64,000 bases of DNA from Gymnogyps californianus (GCF_018139145.2 NC_059471.1:47685486-47749485), one strand, 5' to 3'; counted from the first letter of the stretch, positions 38,402-50,640 are shown. Program-made: numbers and translations. The notes: generated from the sequence alone by a model not told the origin.

Positions 38402-41400
38402 TTGCCCCCATATTTCATATGGGAAAGCTTTATTCTCGCTGCTGTAATCAATAGAAGAAACTATTGTCATCTCTTGCACACATTTATTATGAGCGAAATT
38501 TATTTTATGTCATAGCTGAAGCTTAGGTCTTTTTTTCCCCCAGAAGTTACCCTGATACTCTTCGAGAAGGCAGTCTTACCCTGTTTTGGTCCTTGCTTTG
38601 GTCTCTTGGTTTCCTTTCTAAATGTGAGCTTAGACCCTGTCTTATTGTCTCTTATATTATGATAGAAAAATGATATTATCACTTAGACAGAAGAGGATTG
38701 ATTTGGAAAGAGAGATTGCTACTACTACAAGTTACATTTATGTTGTCTCGCTGGTGAATAAAATGAGATAGGTATCAAGTTTTCGGGCAAGTTCTTCTAT
38801 CTCTTTGATTAGTTTTAGAAATGATAGTAGTTAAAAAATCTCTTCTTCTGGTGATTGCTTTGTACTTTCCCACCATTTGCAGTAATAATTGCAAAAGCAA
38901 GTAGTGGAATGTGAGGTTTTAACCCATATTTTATGGGTCACAAATGGGCTCTAAAAACATCGCAGTCTTGCAATTTCATCTAGAGATAATTATTAGATAA
39001 TGCCAGTAGTAAATTATTTGCTGCTCATATACTTCCTAATATTCACTACCCACAGGTAATTATTCCACCATTTTAAAGAGAAAGTACATTTGAAACTATT
39101 TGCTAACCCTTTTAAGAATTGTACACACAATGAGCAAACCATTGCCCCAGCACTGCAAACTCAAAGTAGCCATATCATTACACATGCTGGACTAGAATCA
39201 GATATGCCACTGTCAATCCAGACCAAGAGTCCTGGAGTTACTAAACTGGATGGAGTTGCCTCCTCATCCCTGATGGATCTCAGTAGAATTGCTCTGGGTT
39301 CACACCGGTGTAAGAGAGGCCAGAACCTGCCTTTTTTGTATCATGTCCTAAATGCACCTATATGTCTCCATCAAATACATGGGCAGTTTTTGGCTCAGAA
39401 AACCTGTTTTGGTTCAGTTGTCTTGTTCTGACGAGTCCTACCCGGTATGGTAAGAACTCATATAAGACTTTTCTGTCTTAAAGTAGAACTCAAAGGCTGA
39501 ATGAGAGACCATGAAACCATTTTGACAGCACAAGCATAAAGGGTTTAAAATTCCCGTTTCCGGGATAATATTGTAAAAATAAGGAGGATTATCAACTTGC
39601 TTTTTTAGAAAAGCTAACTAACTCACTTGGTGATGGCTGGCATTAACCATTTTACTGCAGAATAATCAACCACATCATCACCTATAACTTACATGCAGAG
39701 TAGACTGTGCACTATATTTCTAATCAAATCCATATTCTATTTGCTTCTCCATTCCAGAGACCTCAAAACCACCTTTTCTGTTTTAAATTGTAATCAATTC
39801 AGGCAGCCCAGATTGTTTCCACACTGCCACAGACCCGACTGCCTCCCACAAAACAGTTCTCCTATGGTCAAGTAATTTAAATGATAAATTTAATGGTAAA
39901 TTAAATTAATACAAAACACACTCTTTACCTCCAAGAAAGCAAAATTGGAAAGAAAAATATGTTGACAGCAATTTCACTACTAATGTATTGTGCTGAAAGC
40001 TCTGCATGAAGTTGGTTCTGCCACTGACAAAATCGCTTAGAAGTAATAAAAAAAAGTGCCAGGGTAGCCTTGACTAAAGCATTCAATATCTCTGTGAGTG
40101 AAGGTCTTCTGTAGAAGTCTTTACCATGTCTTACCACTTTTAGTAATGGCATCTGGACTCCTTTTCTAGGCAAACTTTTTTCTGTAAATACATCTACTGC
40201 ATGATGCCTCACATGTTTTTGCATTAGGATCTGGAACCTCTCCAAAATTCCAAAAATCCTTTAAAAATTCTATTACATTGTGTAAGGCCTCAAAAGAAAA
40301 CAACCACCTGCTTCAATTCTGACTACCGGTAACAATGGCTGAGTCACACTAATAGAACTACACTCAGTCCTCAAAACTGGGACTTAAGAAGTTCCCCTCT
40401 ACTGAAACTACCAAAAATAGTTCCCTGTTCAGTGTGTTGGGAGTGTACTTTCCATTACTGGAGACCTGAAGAAAAGGAAATAAGTCCCAAATCCATGGGA
40501 ACTCTGTATCAGTATCACCTTTTTGGTTTGAATTCCCCCTTTTTCACAAGACTCACTGCTTGAGCAGATGCCCCTTACTAAAACTGCTGCCGGCAGATGG
40601 AGGGGACTTGTCAGAGCTGTGCCTGGAAGCTCACAAGGCATGCCGGCACGGTATCTGTGTTAGCTAATGCTATCAGCATCTCTTTCATAAGAACTTAAGT
40701 CATCCCAAATTTTTTAAAAGACTTGTCATTGTTTCTCAAGTAGATAAAAGCTTCATTACATTTCAGGCTACCGATGCTGCCTTCTTCATGAGTTAGGTGA
40801 TGTTAAACACCACTAAAAATTGATAAAGAATCAAATCGCTGCCTAATTTACAAAATAACAGTCAACTGACACCACATTAAAAGGCTGATCAGCCTTCAAA
40901 ATTATTGCAGTGTGTTTATTTTTTAGATCATTTTTAGTCTTTGAAATGTCAAACGCAGTGATCCATCTGAGCTGCAAATGTGGATGAACATACACAGGAA
41001 TGTCATCCGCTTGGAGAAGAGTTGAAAGCAATTGCACATGGATTCATTACAAAACTTATGCCTGTTCTGCATAAAATTCATGAAGAACAATGTAACCAGC
41101 CAGCCTCAGTTCTGCTACTTAATCGGTTTAACTTTTGAGAAGGATACCCACCTTTTATCTAACATGCCATTCAGGCATGCAGGAAAGCCAGGGTCATTGT
41201 ACCTGCCCCCTCCTGCCCCTTTTGTTGCTGAAACTCATGAACCTACAGCCCCTCATCACACTTTTCTGATGCAACTCCGGAGCTATGTATGGTGATAAGC
41301 TTTTAAAGCAAGAGCCTAAAGCAAGTCTCCTCAAGCCGTATTCAGGCTTCACAAAAGAGTTGAGCTTCTGCAGCCAGAGGTCTCTATAAATAGGGCATAC

Positions 41401-43300
41401 ATACTTACCAATTCTGTGTACAGAGGTAGCTAGGAAACTAATGAATTTCGGGAATATGCAGCCAAGCTTATGGGCTCTGTAGAAACTGTTACTTCTTGTG
41501 AATTGCAATGGCATTACAGGAGAGTTTCCACTGACTTTGCAATTTCTGGAAAGGAATTTCTTGAAAGGCTGTGGTTGTTACTGGTTTTATTGCAAAGGCT
41601 CATGCTGTACAGTACTAAACAGCTGAGCTCCTTGACCCCAAGTGGTTGCTGAACCGTGCGTGGGAGAAAACAGAACTAAAATTATACTGGAGTATAAGAG
41701 TGGAAGAGTGGTGTACTTAAAAGTCCTACCAGAGCTGAAACTCTCAGTAAGGATGACATCTGGAGAATGTTGTGAAAACATTTCACTCCGTCACTGCAAA
41801 CAGTGGGTGCCAACAAAAGAAGAAAACAAGGAAGAGGGTGGTTTTATTTCTGAATAATTTGGGTTTTTAAATAGTTTCTGTTGACTTGGGCAAAAATGAT
41901 TAATTATAAACTCACAGTTGACAGAGCCTGGTGTGCGGTGAATTTTTTATATATGACTTCTTCTAAATTGTAAGGATAGGGTGGAAACTTTTTTCCACAG
42001 TTGAATGTCTTGGTGCACTGTGGTTTCATTGAATAAAATGGTGTAGAAATAATTCATAACAATGTCAACTATTTTATTTCATGGAAAATCAGATCCTCTT
42101 TATCTCTGGTATCCCATTTAAACAGCTTGCTGTTATAGATGGTTTAGGGAATTTTAAAATTATGTAATACAAAATACAATTTGTTTCTTTCAGACTAATC
42201 TGAAGAACTACATTTTTGATCAGTCACACAGCAAACAGGTAGAGATTGATTTTAGTAAACAATTTCTAAAAACCAGGCAAGCAAGACTAGAATTATGTAT
42301 ACAGAATGAGGGATACAGAATTCTGCCCTGTCAGGTCTGAAAACATGCATTCACCATCACTAAAACTTGTTATTAAATGTGGTTAATAGATTGAAAATGC
42401 AACATTTGTGATATTGTTAGTGCTAGAAGGAAAGCTTGTATTAAGGCTTTTACCAGCAAAGCACTCAAGAATCTGTTTAAATCTTGGTGAAATCAATAGG
42501 GGGTTAAAATCCATGTATAATGTTAAAGATGTTTTTGCGTCCTTTGTTGAATATATATGGACTCGAATATATGCCTTTCAGAACGTGGGTATCAATGTAA
42601 GCATCATTTCAATTATTTTTTCAAGAGTTGTAATTACATTACAAAACAACAGACTTAGTGGATGTGTAGTTTTGGTCCCAAGGTGCTACCATCAATAAAA
42701 GTTTACCAGAAGCAATTGTCTCAAGAGACTATAAAGTGAAACACTTTTGGAGGCATCTCCAAATAAAACTCTGTAATTAGTAACCATTATCTCAAGTGTC
42801 TAGAATAAAAGATTCATTAGCACTAGATTTAAATCAAACAAAAAAGCACCAACAGTTTTCTCTCTAAATTTAAGGTTTAAATTGATAACTATTTTACACT
42901 TAATTTTGAGCTGTTGTCATTTCTTGTGTTTCTAATCTAGAGTGTTTGCGCTTTTTCCCACTAGTAAATATTCACATTGTTTTGTTCTGGCAACCCCCGA
43001 TACCAGCAGTTTCTCCATCATGGATCGGATGGCTGGTTTTCTGTAAGATCTGGTATATAAACAGGCAGACGCATGTTGAGCTACCTCTTCTTTTCTAACA
43101 TCCTTTAGTGATGGAGACACCAGAACCAAACACAATGTACCAGCTGCCACGTCACATCCTATAAGCTATGGTATGGTGTCTCTGGTTTGAATACACGTCC
43201 AATGTGTAACAGGTAGGTGTGTTTCAATGTGGCTGAAACATTGCACTGAAAACTTGCATTCAGTACATTATATGTCTTAATTCTCAAAACCTTCCCCCTT
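38402..43300. other. Non-coding stretch, no gene recognised
   Basis: About 4.9 kb. Frames of about 105-113 codons (39090-39431 plus, 39925-40245 minus, 41194-41514 minus) have no recognisable domains. A fragment at about 39275-39345 resembles an old amniote repeat and is listed separately. The rest is AT-rich and unique-looking. Confidence 0.45.
39275..39345 (+). repeat. Fragment of an old amniote repeat (TTCACACCGGTGTAAG motif)
   Basis: GGTTCACACCGGTGTAAGAG followed by GGCCAGAACCTG resembles a repeat known from birds, crocodilians and turtles, in which a GGAGTTACACCGGTGTAA motif precedes GAGAATCTGGCCC. The central ACACCGGTGT is a perfect palindrome. It is diverged and unnamed here. Confidence 0.45.
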
Positions 43301-43950
43301 TCTCGTATTTAATGGATGCAATCTCTCTTGCAAGCCTGACCCATGCAGACCTATGCCAAGTCTATGTCTCTTTTGTCTTACTTGTTATACCCTCAATTTT
43401 GACAATTTTTATTAAGAGCAACTGTCCAGTTTCCAACCCATTCACCACTGGCTCTGTGTTGATCCTGCAAAGTGCAGGCTTTTTCATCACAACGTCACCT
43501 GGTGTACATCTGAGCGCCGCACAGAAACTCAACTGTCACCACAGTTCAGAAAAACCTTCGCTGAACTTTTGCTCTAGTCAGAAGAGCAATGCTGGTGTTA
43601 TACAATAAAATGTATTTTCCAAAAAATCACAAGAACATCTGAAATTAACTTCCATTCTTTATTACTCATGTTCCACTTCAGCCATTCCGCAGGAGAAATC
43701 TCAGGCTGAATGACCTACAATGATGCAAGCTCAACCTGTTTGGTTACTGTCACAATTTTTTTTCCTGCACTTGTTTTTATATAGAATCTTTCATGCCAAC
43801 GCAAAGAACCAAGCATTAATCATTTTTAAAAAAGGTAATGAATGAATATTTCAAAGTAACTTTAAGTGGCCAGGCTTCTGTCCACATTTTTGTATATATT
43901 TTCCCTTTGTAAATAAAAAAATTGTAAATAAATGAACTGATAATCTTCCT
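43301..43950 (+). other. Possible 3'-UTR-like end with Pumilio-type motifs and AATAAA
   Basis: Three motifs of the Pumilio-binding type (TGTAnATA) lie within 40 bp: TGTATATA at 43891-43898, and TGTAAATA at 43908-43915 and 43923-43930. Two AATAAA hexamers overlap the latter two (43912-43917 and 43927-43932), and another AATAAA is at 43604-43609. Dense TGTAnATA plus AATAAA is typical of vertebrate 3' UTR ends on this strand. AT-rich DNA can also produce it by chance. The 98-codon frame at 43312-43608 matches no family, so no gene is called. Confidence 0.22.
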
Positions 43951-45384
43951 GTTCTAAGTGTTGAGACAATTCAACACCAGTGAATTGAATCCATAGATGT
44001 GTAATACCATCCAAGAGATGGTATTAGCTATTGTTTTAAACACATTTCTTAGCTAGGTATGTGACAAAACCAGTGTGCTCACATGTACACACACAGATGA
44101 TTTTTGCTTCCACTTCTCTCAGGTTTAGCAGGGATTAATTTCAAAAGAATCAGGCTGCTGCCCATTTAAACATTTTAAAAAAAGAGTTAGTCAGTTTTCC
44201 AGTGTGCAGGAATATAGTTATTTTTAATAAATCCCCCAAACTCTGAGAAATTACAGATATTGACTGCTCAACAGAGGAAATGAAGACATTTAACTTTTTT
44301 CATAAGAGAATATGCTAGTGGGTGCATCATTTTCACCTTAAGAAGTTAGGAATAAGGCATAGCATGTAGTCGATGTCGAAGGTCTGCCGACTCAGACTTG
44401 CAATAAGCCTGTTCGAACACTTCTTAAATTTCCCTTGTTTTCAGCCTGTTGAACTCTTTCCTCTCCTACCTGTTCCTTCCAATATAGGAAGAACGAAAAC
44501 TCAAAACTTAATAGAGGGCGAAAAAAGGAAGAAACACACTAGATTTGTTATTTACCTTTACAGAAACTCGTGTTTTGGTCTGTGAATTTCCCTGCTGCTG
44601 TTTCATTATTCTTTGTCAGCCATGTCCCAAACTTAGCACAGTTAGCCCGCAAATACAATGTTTCTCCATCATAAGCAAGCAGTCGTGCTGAAGCAGCGGT
44701 TGCCGGGTTTTTGGGTGCCCAGTTCTTTCTCAGAAGCCTTTTCTTGCCACGACTGCCCCAACCAAACTTGTTTCCTTCTTACAACTCTGAACCATGTCAG
44801 GAGCAGTGGAGATACAAAATGTTTAATGTTTTTGAACCAGAAGTTAGATATTTTCTGAAACGATGGAAACAGGGGAGGGACTTACACCGAAGCTTCCTCG
44901 TAGCTCAGTTTAAAGTCAATCAACCATGTGACACAGTTCTATTGGAAACTAAGCTTCATTAGTTCTGGTGCTCATGGTACTACTTGTTTTTAATTAAATT
45001 ACTAAATGAGGGATTACGTGCAGAGACTGCACTGATACTGTAATTGCTTCCAGTGATGAAATTCAAATTTCAAGCCGTGAGCTTCTGTAATACAAATGGA
45101 TCCTTTATCTAGCCAGAATGTAGAGCTGCAGTCAGTTAAAAATAAGGTAATAGCTTTATTTACAACAAAAGGGCTGTTCTGACATTAGCATCATGATTGT
45201 TTTGTGACCTTTTCAAATAAACATGCATTTAAACATGCACTCATACCAATGCATGAGTCGTACAGAAACTAGAGCTAAACTTGTATAATAACAACAGCTG
45301 TCAGTTTTCTTCAGTTATAAGCTGAGTACATGAGACGTAAGTATCTGTTTTAACAAATTCAGAGTTTGCAAAGGTAGTAAGGAG
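43951..45384. other. Non-coding stretch with a 10-bp hairpin
   Basis: A perfect inverted repeat, TAATACCATC / GATGGTATTA with a 5-base loop, lies at 44002-44026. Short open frames at 44373-44585 and 44658-44962 have no recognisable domains. Nothing else was seen. Confidence 0.45.
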
Positions 45385-45520
45385 CCGCATGAGCACATCT
45401 ATTCTGACCTCTATGTTAATACTGGCTGTAGAACTTTAGTCAGTAGTTTCTGCATCATGTACGGTAATTTACAGTTGAATTACAGCACAGCATTTAGAAA
45501 AGAGTTGCAGGAAGAAGATG
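45385..45520 (-). mobile_element. Old CR1 LINE 3' region fragment (antisense)
   Basis: On the plus strand, TTCTGACCTCTATGTTAATA is followed by GGCTGTAGAACTTTAGTCAG and AGTTTCTGCATCATGTACGG. This matches, in order, an old sauropsid CR1 3' region read antisense (CTGACCTCCTGTATAACACA, GGCCATAGAACTTCACCCAG, TTCCTGCATC). The sense strand is minus. It covers the same part of the element as 12628-12775, so the two are paralogous fossils. The right edge runs close to the start of LTR copy 3. Confidence 0.65.
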
Positions 45521-45889
45521 CATCCTGCCCTTTTAGGTCCTCAGTGCAAAACAGGCAGAGAGGCAAGTCATTCCAAAACTCCAGGCTCAGGAGCTGAAAA
45601 TGCTTGTGTGCAAGAGTGGAGCACGGATATAGACGTTCACTCAACAGAGAATTGGCTGAGCATTGTTTTTAAGAAGACATCAAATCTTAATTTAAGAACG
45701 TCACATAACAGTGAATCATCGTCTAAATTACCCTTGTTAAAATTTACCCACAGGGTTTGAAGAGCTTTCTCTTTATGTAGAATATGTCAAGTCACTACTC
45801 CACCTTCTTTTTTTTACTAAACTAAGAACTGCTTACATCTGTTCATATAGGACATATTTTTCAGTTTTATTTTTATTTTGGCAATATAT
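45521..45889. other. Short non-coding stretch before LTR copy 3
   Basis: No gene. A perfect 14-bp palindrome, GGCAATATATTGCC, spans 45880-45893, at the apparent edge of LTR copy 3. The remainder is AT-rich with poly-T. Confidence 0.4.
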
Positions 45890-46425
45890 TGCCACACCTA
45901 TTATGGTGCAACTCAGCATCCACCAGCTGCTCGCTCACGTACCCTGCAGCGGGATGGGGGAGAGAATTGGGAGAGCAAAAACTAGAGAAAACCCATGGGT
46001 CAAGATAAGACAGTTTAATAAGTGAAGGAAAAAAACCCAAAACAAAACAAGTGATGCAAAGGCAATCATTCATTCACCACCTCCCATCAGCAAACTGATG
46101 CCCAGCCAGTCTCTGAGCAACCTTGGAAAGACTACTCCCCCAGTTTTATTGCTGAGCATGACATCATATAGTATATCAAATATCCCTTTGGTCAGTTGGG
46201 GTCAGCTGTTCTAGCTGTGTCCCCTCCCAACCTCTTGCCCACCCCCAGCCTACTTGCTGGTGGGGCTGTGGGGGGGGACAGGGAGAAACAGAGAAAGCCT
46301 TGAAGCTGTGAAAGCACTGTTCAGCAACAGCTAAAACATTGGTGAGTTATCAACACAGTTTTGGTCACAAATCTAAAACACAGCACCATATGGGCTGCTA
46401 TGAAGAAAATGAACTCCCTCCCTTA
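45890..46425 (-). mobile_element. Decayed solo LTR of avian endogenous retrovirus (copy 3)
   Basis: The most diverged family member, in reverse orientation. Recognisable blocks on the plus strand are CACCAGCTGCTCGCTCAC (about 45921), GGGATGGGGGAGAGAATTGG (about 45951), CAGTTTAATA (46011), AACAAGTGATGCAAAGGCAA, GGTCAGCTGTTCTAGCTG and AACAGCTAAAACATTGGTGA, in family order. The ATTAAA signal survives (plus 46014-46019), but the TATA box is altered. Neither terminus is clean and no target duplication was found, so the boundaries are approximate. It looks older, or from a more distant subfamily, than copies 1, 2 and 4. Confidence 0.85.
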
Positions 46426-46959
46426 ATGAAAGAAAGCAAGCTAGACCTGACATTTGATTCTTATGGTTCACAGAGCACTGATACCCTGAACCATGTATCT
46501 GTGGAGTAAGGCTGTAGGTTAAAGTACCTACAGAAATAATTCAACTTAAATTACAATGAATGATGCTGAAACTGAAGAAGCACCTGCCATATTTATTTTG
46601 CAACACAGAGTAAAAAATAATGAAATGCCACTAGTATTGGAGAAAGTATATGAAGTCAAGAAAACATCCATTCCATTACACATCTGTAAAGGAAAAATAG
46701 ATGTAAGTCACTCTTCTGACTGCAACCACATTTTAAGTTGCAGCTGCTTAAACAGACAATTTTGATACTGTCTCCTTTTTTTGGGACACCAGTTTTCCCT
46801 ACAAATCCTGTCTCTCTCTCTGCCTGCTTCTTTAAAGATGGCTGTTCAAATTCATTAAGTATATAGCTCATCAAGGTACTACTCTGTGTTAGGTTATGTG
46901 ATAAAAATCTCATCTCCACAGACACAAAGGTGCACAGATGAGCAATGCTGAGTGAGGTA
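46426..46959. other. Short non-coding stretch, nothing recognised
   Basis: AT-rich sequence with a short plus frame (46556-46765, 69 codons) and part of a 127-codon minus frame (46656-47039). Neither has a recognisable domain. Confidence 0.4.
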
Positions 46960-47735
46960 ACCCAACTAAAACCCTGCCTAGTGACTTCCAGGCCCATCAC
47001 AGGAGAGATGTCAGCCCCAGGGGTGAAACCCATCACCACGAGTCAAGGGGAGCAGCTCTCCAGAGTACCTTTCAGACTGAGGGGGGTCACTGCCTAGGGG
47101 CACGGAGCATGTTATGGGATGCAAGGGAAGAGTGTTTTGGGATTGCACAGGACTTACTGTAGGATGTGCAGGGGAGGAACTAGCTGGTGAGTAGGCAAAG
47201 TGGCTCAGGAGCCGGGGGGTGTCTGAGGGTAAGAACATGGGAAGAGCGGGCTTCTGGAAGCACCAGCAGACTCCTGTCTGACTGCTGGAAAGATCTTGGG
47301 GCTTGGGGCTTGGCTGAGAGACCCGTATGTGGGTGTACGTGAGGCACCAGGAGACAAGAGGATCCAGGGCAATTTACTGGACAGGCTGCATGTCCGAGCC
47401 CAGCTACTGGATCCACATTGCATATATATCTATATTTTTCCCATAAACGGGCCTTCTTCCCGATCAGCCAGAGAGGAGAACAAGATGAAGCCATGAGTGC
47501 TGTTTGTATTCATGTGTGTCTGCCTGTGTTGATCTGTGTGGCCGGACAGGTATGTTTATTTATATACATGTATTGTACACATGCATTTGTGTGCATGCCT
47601 ACTGGGAATACATCCCCAGCCTCGCCACTGGTTGGAGCTGGGCACCTGGAGCTGTGGCAGCCTCCTCTCCATGGGGATGCCAGATTCGGCAACCCTACGA
47701 ACCTGTACTGACATTTCAACACACGTTGTTCTACA
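46960..47735 (+). mobile_element. GC-richer block, probably a second type of LTR-like repeat
   Basis: Markedly GC-richer than its surroundings. The distal part carries phrases I associate with a repeated avian LTR-like sequence: a TGTGTCTGCCTGTGTTGATC stretch, TACTGGGAATACATCCCCAG, GGAGCTGTGGCAGCCTCC, and TTCGGCAACCCTACGAACCT ending near TGTACTGACA (about 47713). A TATATATCTATATTTTT stretch at about 47421 could be a core promoter. I could not find matching TG...CA ends or a target duplication, so strand, edges and class are tentative. The overlapping short open frames on both strands are a by-product of the composition. Confidence 0.42.
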
Positions 47736-50565
47736 AATATTGAAAACTTCTGGATTAACTTTGATCTAAAGGTACTATACATACAGAAGCGTAACAGCAG
47801 TGACCTTTGTTTTGTTCATACATATTGAAGTGTCCCTTTTTTTATTCCTTTACTAATGCCCACTTTTCTGCCACATCTGTGTTTGTATTTTAGTTTGAAA
47901 AGATATCTGGCAACTTACTTTATTAGAACGTAAGAACTTCTTTCTCTACGTTGGTAAAGTTCATCCAAGTTCAGAGGTACCTTCTGCCAGACAGGTAAGA
48001 AGTATCACTGTCACCTCTATTGTCTGTCTCTTTACAGCAGAGTGGTAGCGTTGCCCTGGCACTGCATGTGGAAGGAAATCTGTTGAAATCAACTGTGTAC
48101 AGCATATGCAGATCCCACTTATTTTATTATTCATATTAATCTCAGCTCATTTTCATTTTATGTGAGTATTTTGATTCAGGTATAAGGCAGTTTTTATTAT
48201 ATAGTATGTTTTATTATTACTTTTCCACCTTACACCCCTGAAGGTCCCAGCGGCCTCCATTTCTACCATTTGACTATTTGCAGTGTTTCAAAGTAACCAT
48301 CGGGTGCCTGTCCTTTTTAGCATCTAATTACACATTGTAAGGGCTTGATTACCAAAATGCATTAAACAATAATTAGATAAGGATAATTTACATCCAAACA
48401 ATAAAGTTGAAAAGAACAATATAACTGGTAATTGGCCTTGACCAAGGTAAATAATGTCCTCTTTTTTATTTACATTTGGTTTTCCCCATAAACTGCCTAC
48501 TGGGTTGTACAGAAGTAAGAGGCTAGCAAAAATCTGAATCCCCATCCATCAGTATTAATCTCACACTTTACTGAGGCCCCATCCATTTATCTTTCCGACA
48601 CAAATTAGAAATTCAAGAGTTTTAACAAATGAGCCTGCAAATGTAAACTTATTAGGCCATATATTTTTACTACACACTGTGCAGTGCCCTCCACAAAGCT
48701 GTCCCTTCAGAGAGTGTTTTCCTATTTTGTGTTATTGATGGCAGCTAACTAATCACATTTTTAATGTTGTCTTTGGGGAGGGCTGTTTGAGTGAATGTGC
48801 AAACTAAACTACCCAGAATAAATCTACCTTATTAAATGCTTGAAATTATGTGTCTTTTACGATAAAGAAACTCTCGAGCATTGTTACATTTGCTAACCTT
48901 CTTTTTGCTGAAATCAAAAGACCGGGATTAATTAAAATAATACATCAAAACAGGGGTTTGTACAGAATGTGTCTGCGTGTGAGAGAAAGGCCAAGAAAAA
49001 TTGGTTAATTGGTCTCTTCATCCCTGCTCTATTTCCCTCCATTGAAATATCTTTAAAAATTGCATTTAAACTAACCTTTTTTAGCGAAATGTTGTAATTA
49101 TCTACACTCTTGGAGAATTTACTAGTGAATGGATCAAAATGCAGACCTCAAGACAGAGCCCTCCTCCTGCACTTGTCACAAGAGTTTGTCAAAGCTTCTG
49201 CATAGCAGGGAGACTCTCTGAACAAAGCATTTCAGATTTTACAAAATCAGGTTATTTTACTGATAACTAATTCCTGAAAGTTTCTGTTAAGTGATATATT
49301 TAGTTTTCTATCTGCTTTTTTTGAGGCGTAGTTGTTCATATGTCTTTAAACTTGTATAATTTTAGAGAAGACTGGGAGAAGGAGGGACTGATCTGAATGG
49401 CATAGGCTTTTCTACAAGATCATGTTTAAAAGCTTTTAATATGCACAGACAAACATCTTTGACCAATGATATCCATGCTGTTTCATCTCATCATTCTTAG
49501 CGTTTAACAAAATGATGTAATTACTTCAAGGATCTTTATTACTTTGCTAAAAGGCGGGTTAAATCATTTTAACCAATGATCAGTAGAAATGCTAATTGCC
49601 CTTTTATTGCTCCCTTCCCAGCAGCAAATACAAACATGGGCGATATCTGGATTCTTATCTTTAAAAATCAGGCATATTATCTGTTTCCAAGATTTGAGCA
49701 GTGAAGCTAGTTTGGTGTCCTTGGGACCTTTAGGACTGTTCAGTGTAGTACATTTCATTAGTGACTCCTACAGAAAAGGCAGAGAACATTTTCTGGTTTT
49801 CAGATAGGTAGGAAATAAAACATGAGGACTAATGATTTTATTTTTTGAAAAAAGGAAAATATTAATGTTAAATGTACTTCCTCACATAAAGAAAGGGTGA
49901 TAGTTTTACAACGCAAGGCAGGGGATGAAGTTCAGTTTGCTTTACGTGTGTAACAGTGCAGATATCTACTTCTGCCCCAGTCACCGTTTAAAATCAGTTT
50001 CCATTTGCAGCAGTCATTTACAGCAGTGGTTCCATGAAAAAAAAAAATCAAGCACCATAGTTCTTGATATCAGTCCAAAGGAAAAAGAGCTTTAGCACAG
50101 GACAAGGGTAAGCCTTGTGAAAGGTACACAAATTTTGTTTTAGTTTTCTATATTCTTGCTAAAATACTCCAGTTAGTGCAACAGCCCAGTTAGTCGTCAT
50201 TTCTTTTCTTAATTAGACTTCAGATTCTACAGTACTTGGTAATTTATAAATCACTTGGATTATTTTGTATCAACTGTATTGTTACACCAAATACATTGTT
50301 TTGCAGCTGTTGTCCCAAGCAATCTGCTTATTAGATGTAGTCACATTTTTAGCAATTTACTTGAAATTCTGTTTGAATTTTTTTTATTATTTATATGTAC
50401 CAACTGAGAAATCCTGTAGATGCCACTACAGTAGTAAAATTATCTAGCAGAATTTCAGAGCAATGAATATTCTGCCATTTCAATACAATATATATCCTAT
50501 AAATAGCACTCTAATGCATATGAAATTACAAATACTGTTATGTTGTCGAAACCCTATGGCTTGTG
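47736..50565. other. Non-coding stretch, no gene recognised
   Basis: No coding frame above about 75 codons. The segment 48590-49090 is AT-rich and unique-looking, with several TAAT/ATTA cores (for example GGATTAATTAAAATAATAC at about 48925 and TTGGTTAATTGG at about 49000). Conserved non-coding DNA often looks like this, but composition alone does not prove it. Confidence 0.45.
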
Positions 50566-50640
50566 CTGTAGAGGAGGTCAGGCAAGATGATCATAATGGT
50601 CCCATTTGGCCTTACGATCTATGAATTTCCAAGAGTTATA
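50566..50640 (+). mobile_element. Old CR1 LINE 3'-end fragment
   Basis: GAGGAGGTCAGGCAAGATGA is followed by TCATAATGGTCCCATTTGGC and CTTACGATCTATGAATTT. This is the 3' end of an old sauropsid CR1 type, in which GGTCAGACTAGATGATC and AATGGTCCCTTCTGGCCTT precede terminal TCTATGAA octamers. Only about 75 bp remain. The sense strand is plus. Confidence 0.75.

Noticed and set aside
47205..47782. Many short frames on both strands
   Set aside because: They are a by-product of the GC-richer, stop-poor composition of the probable repeat block.
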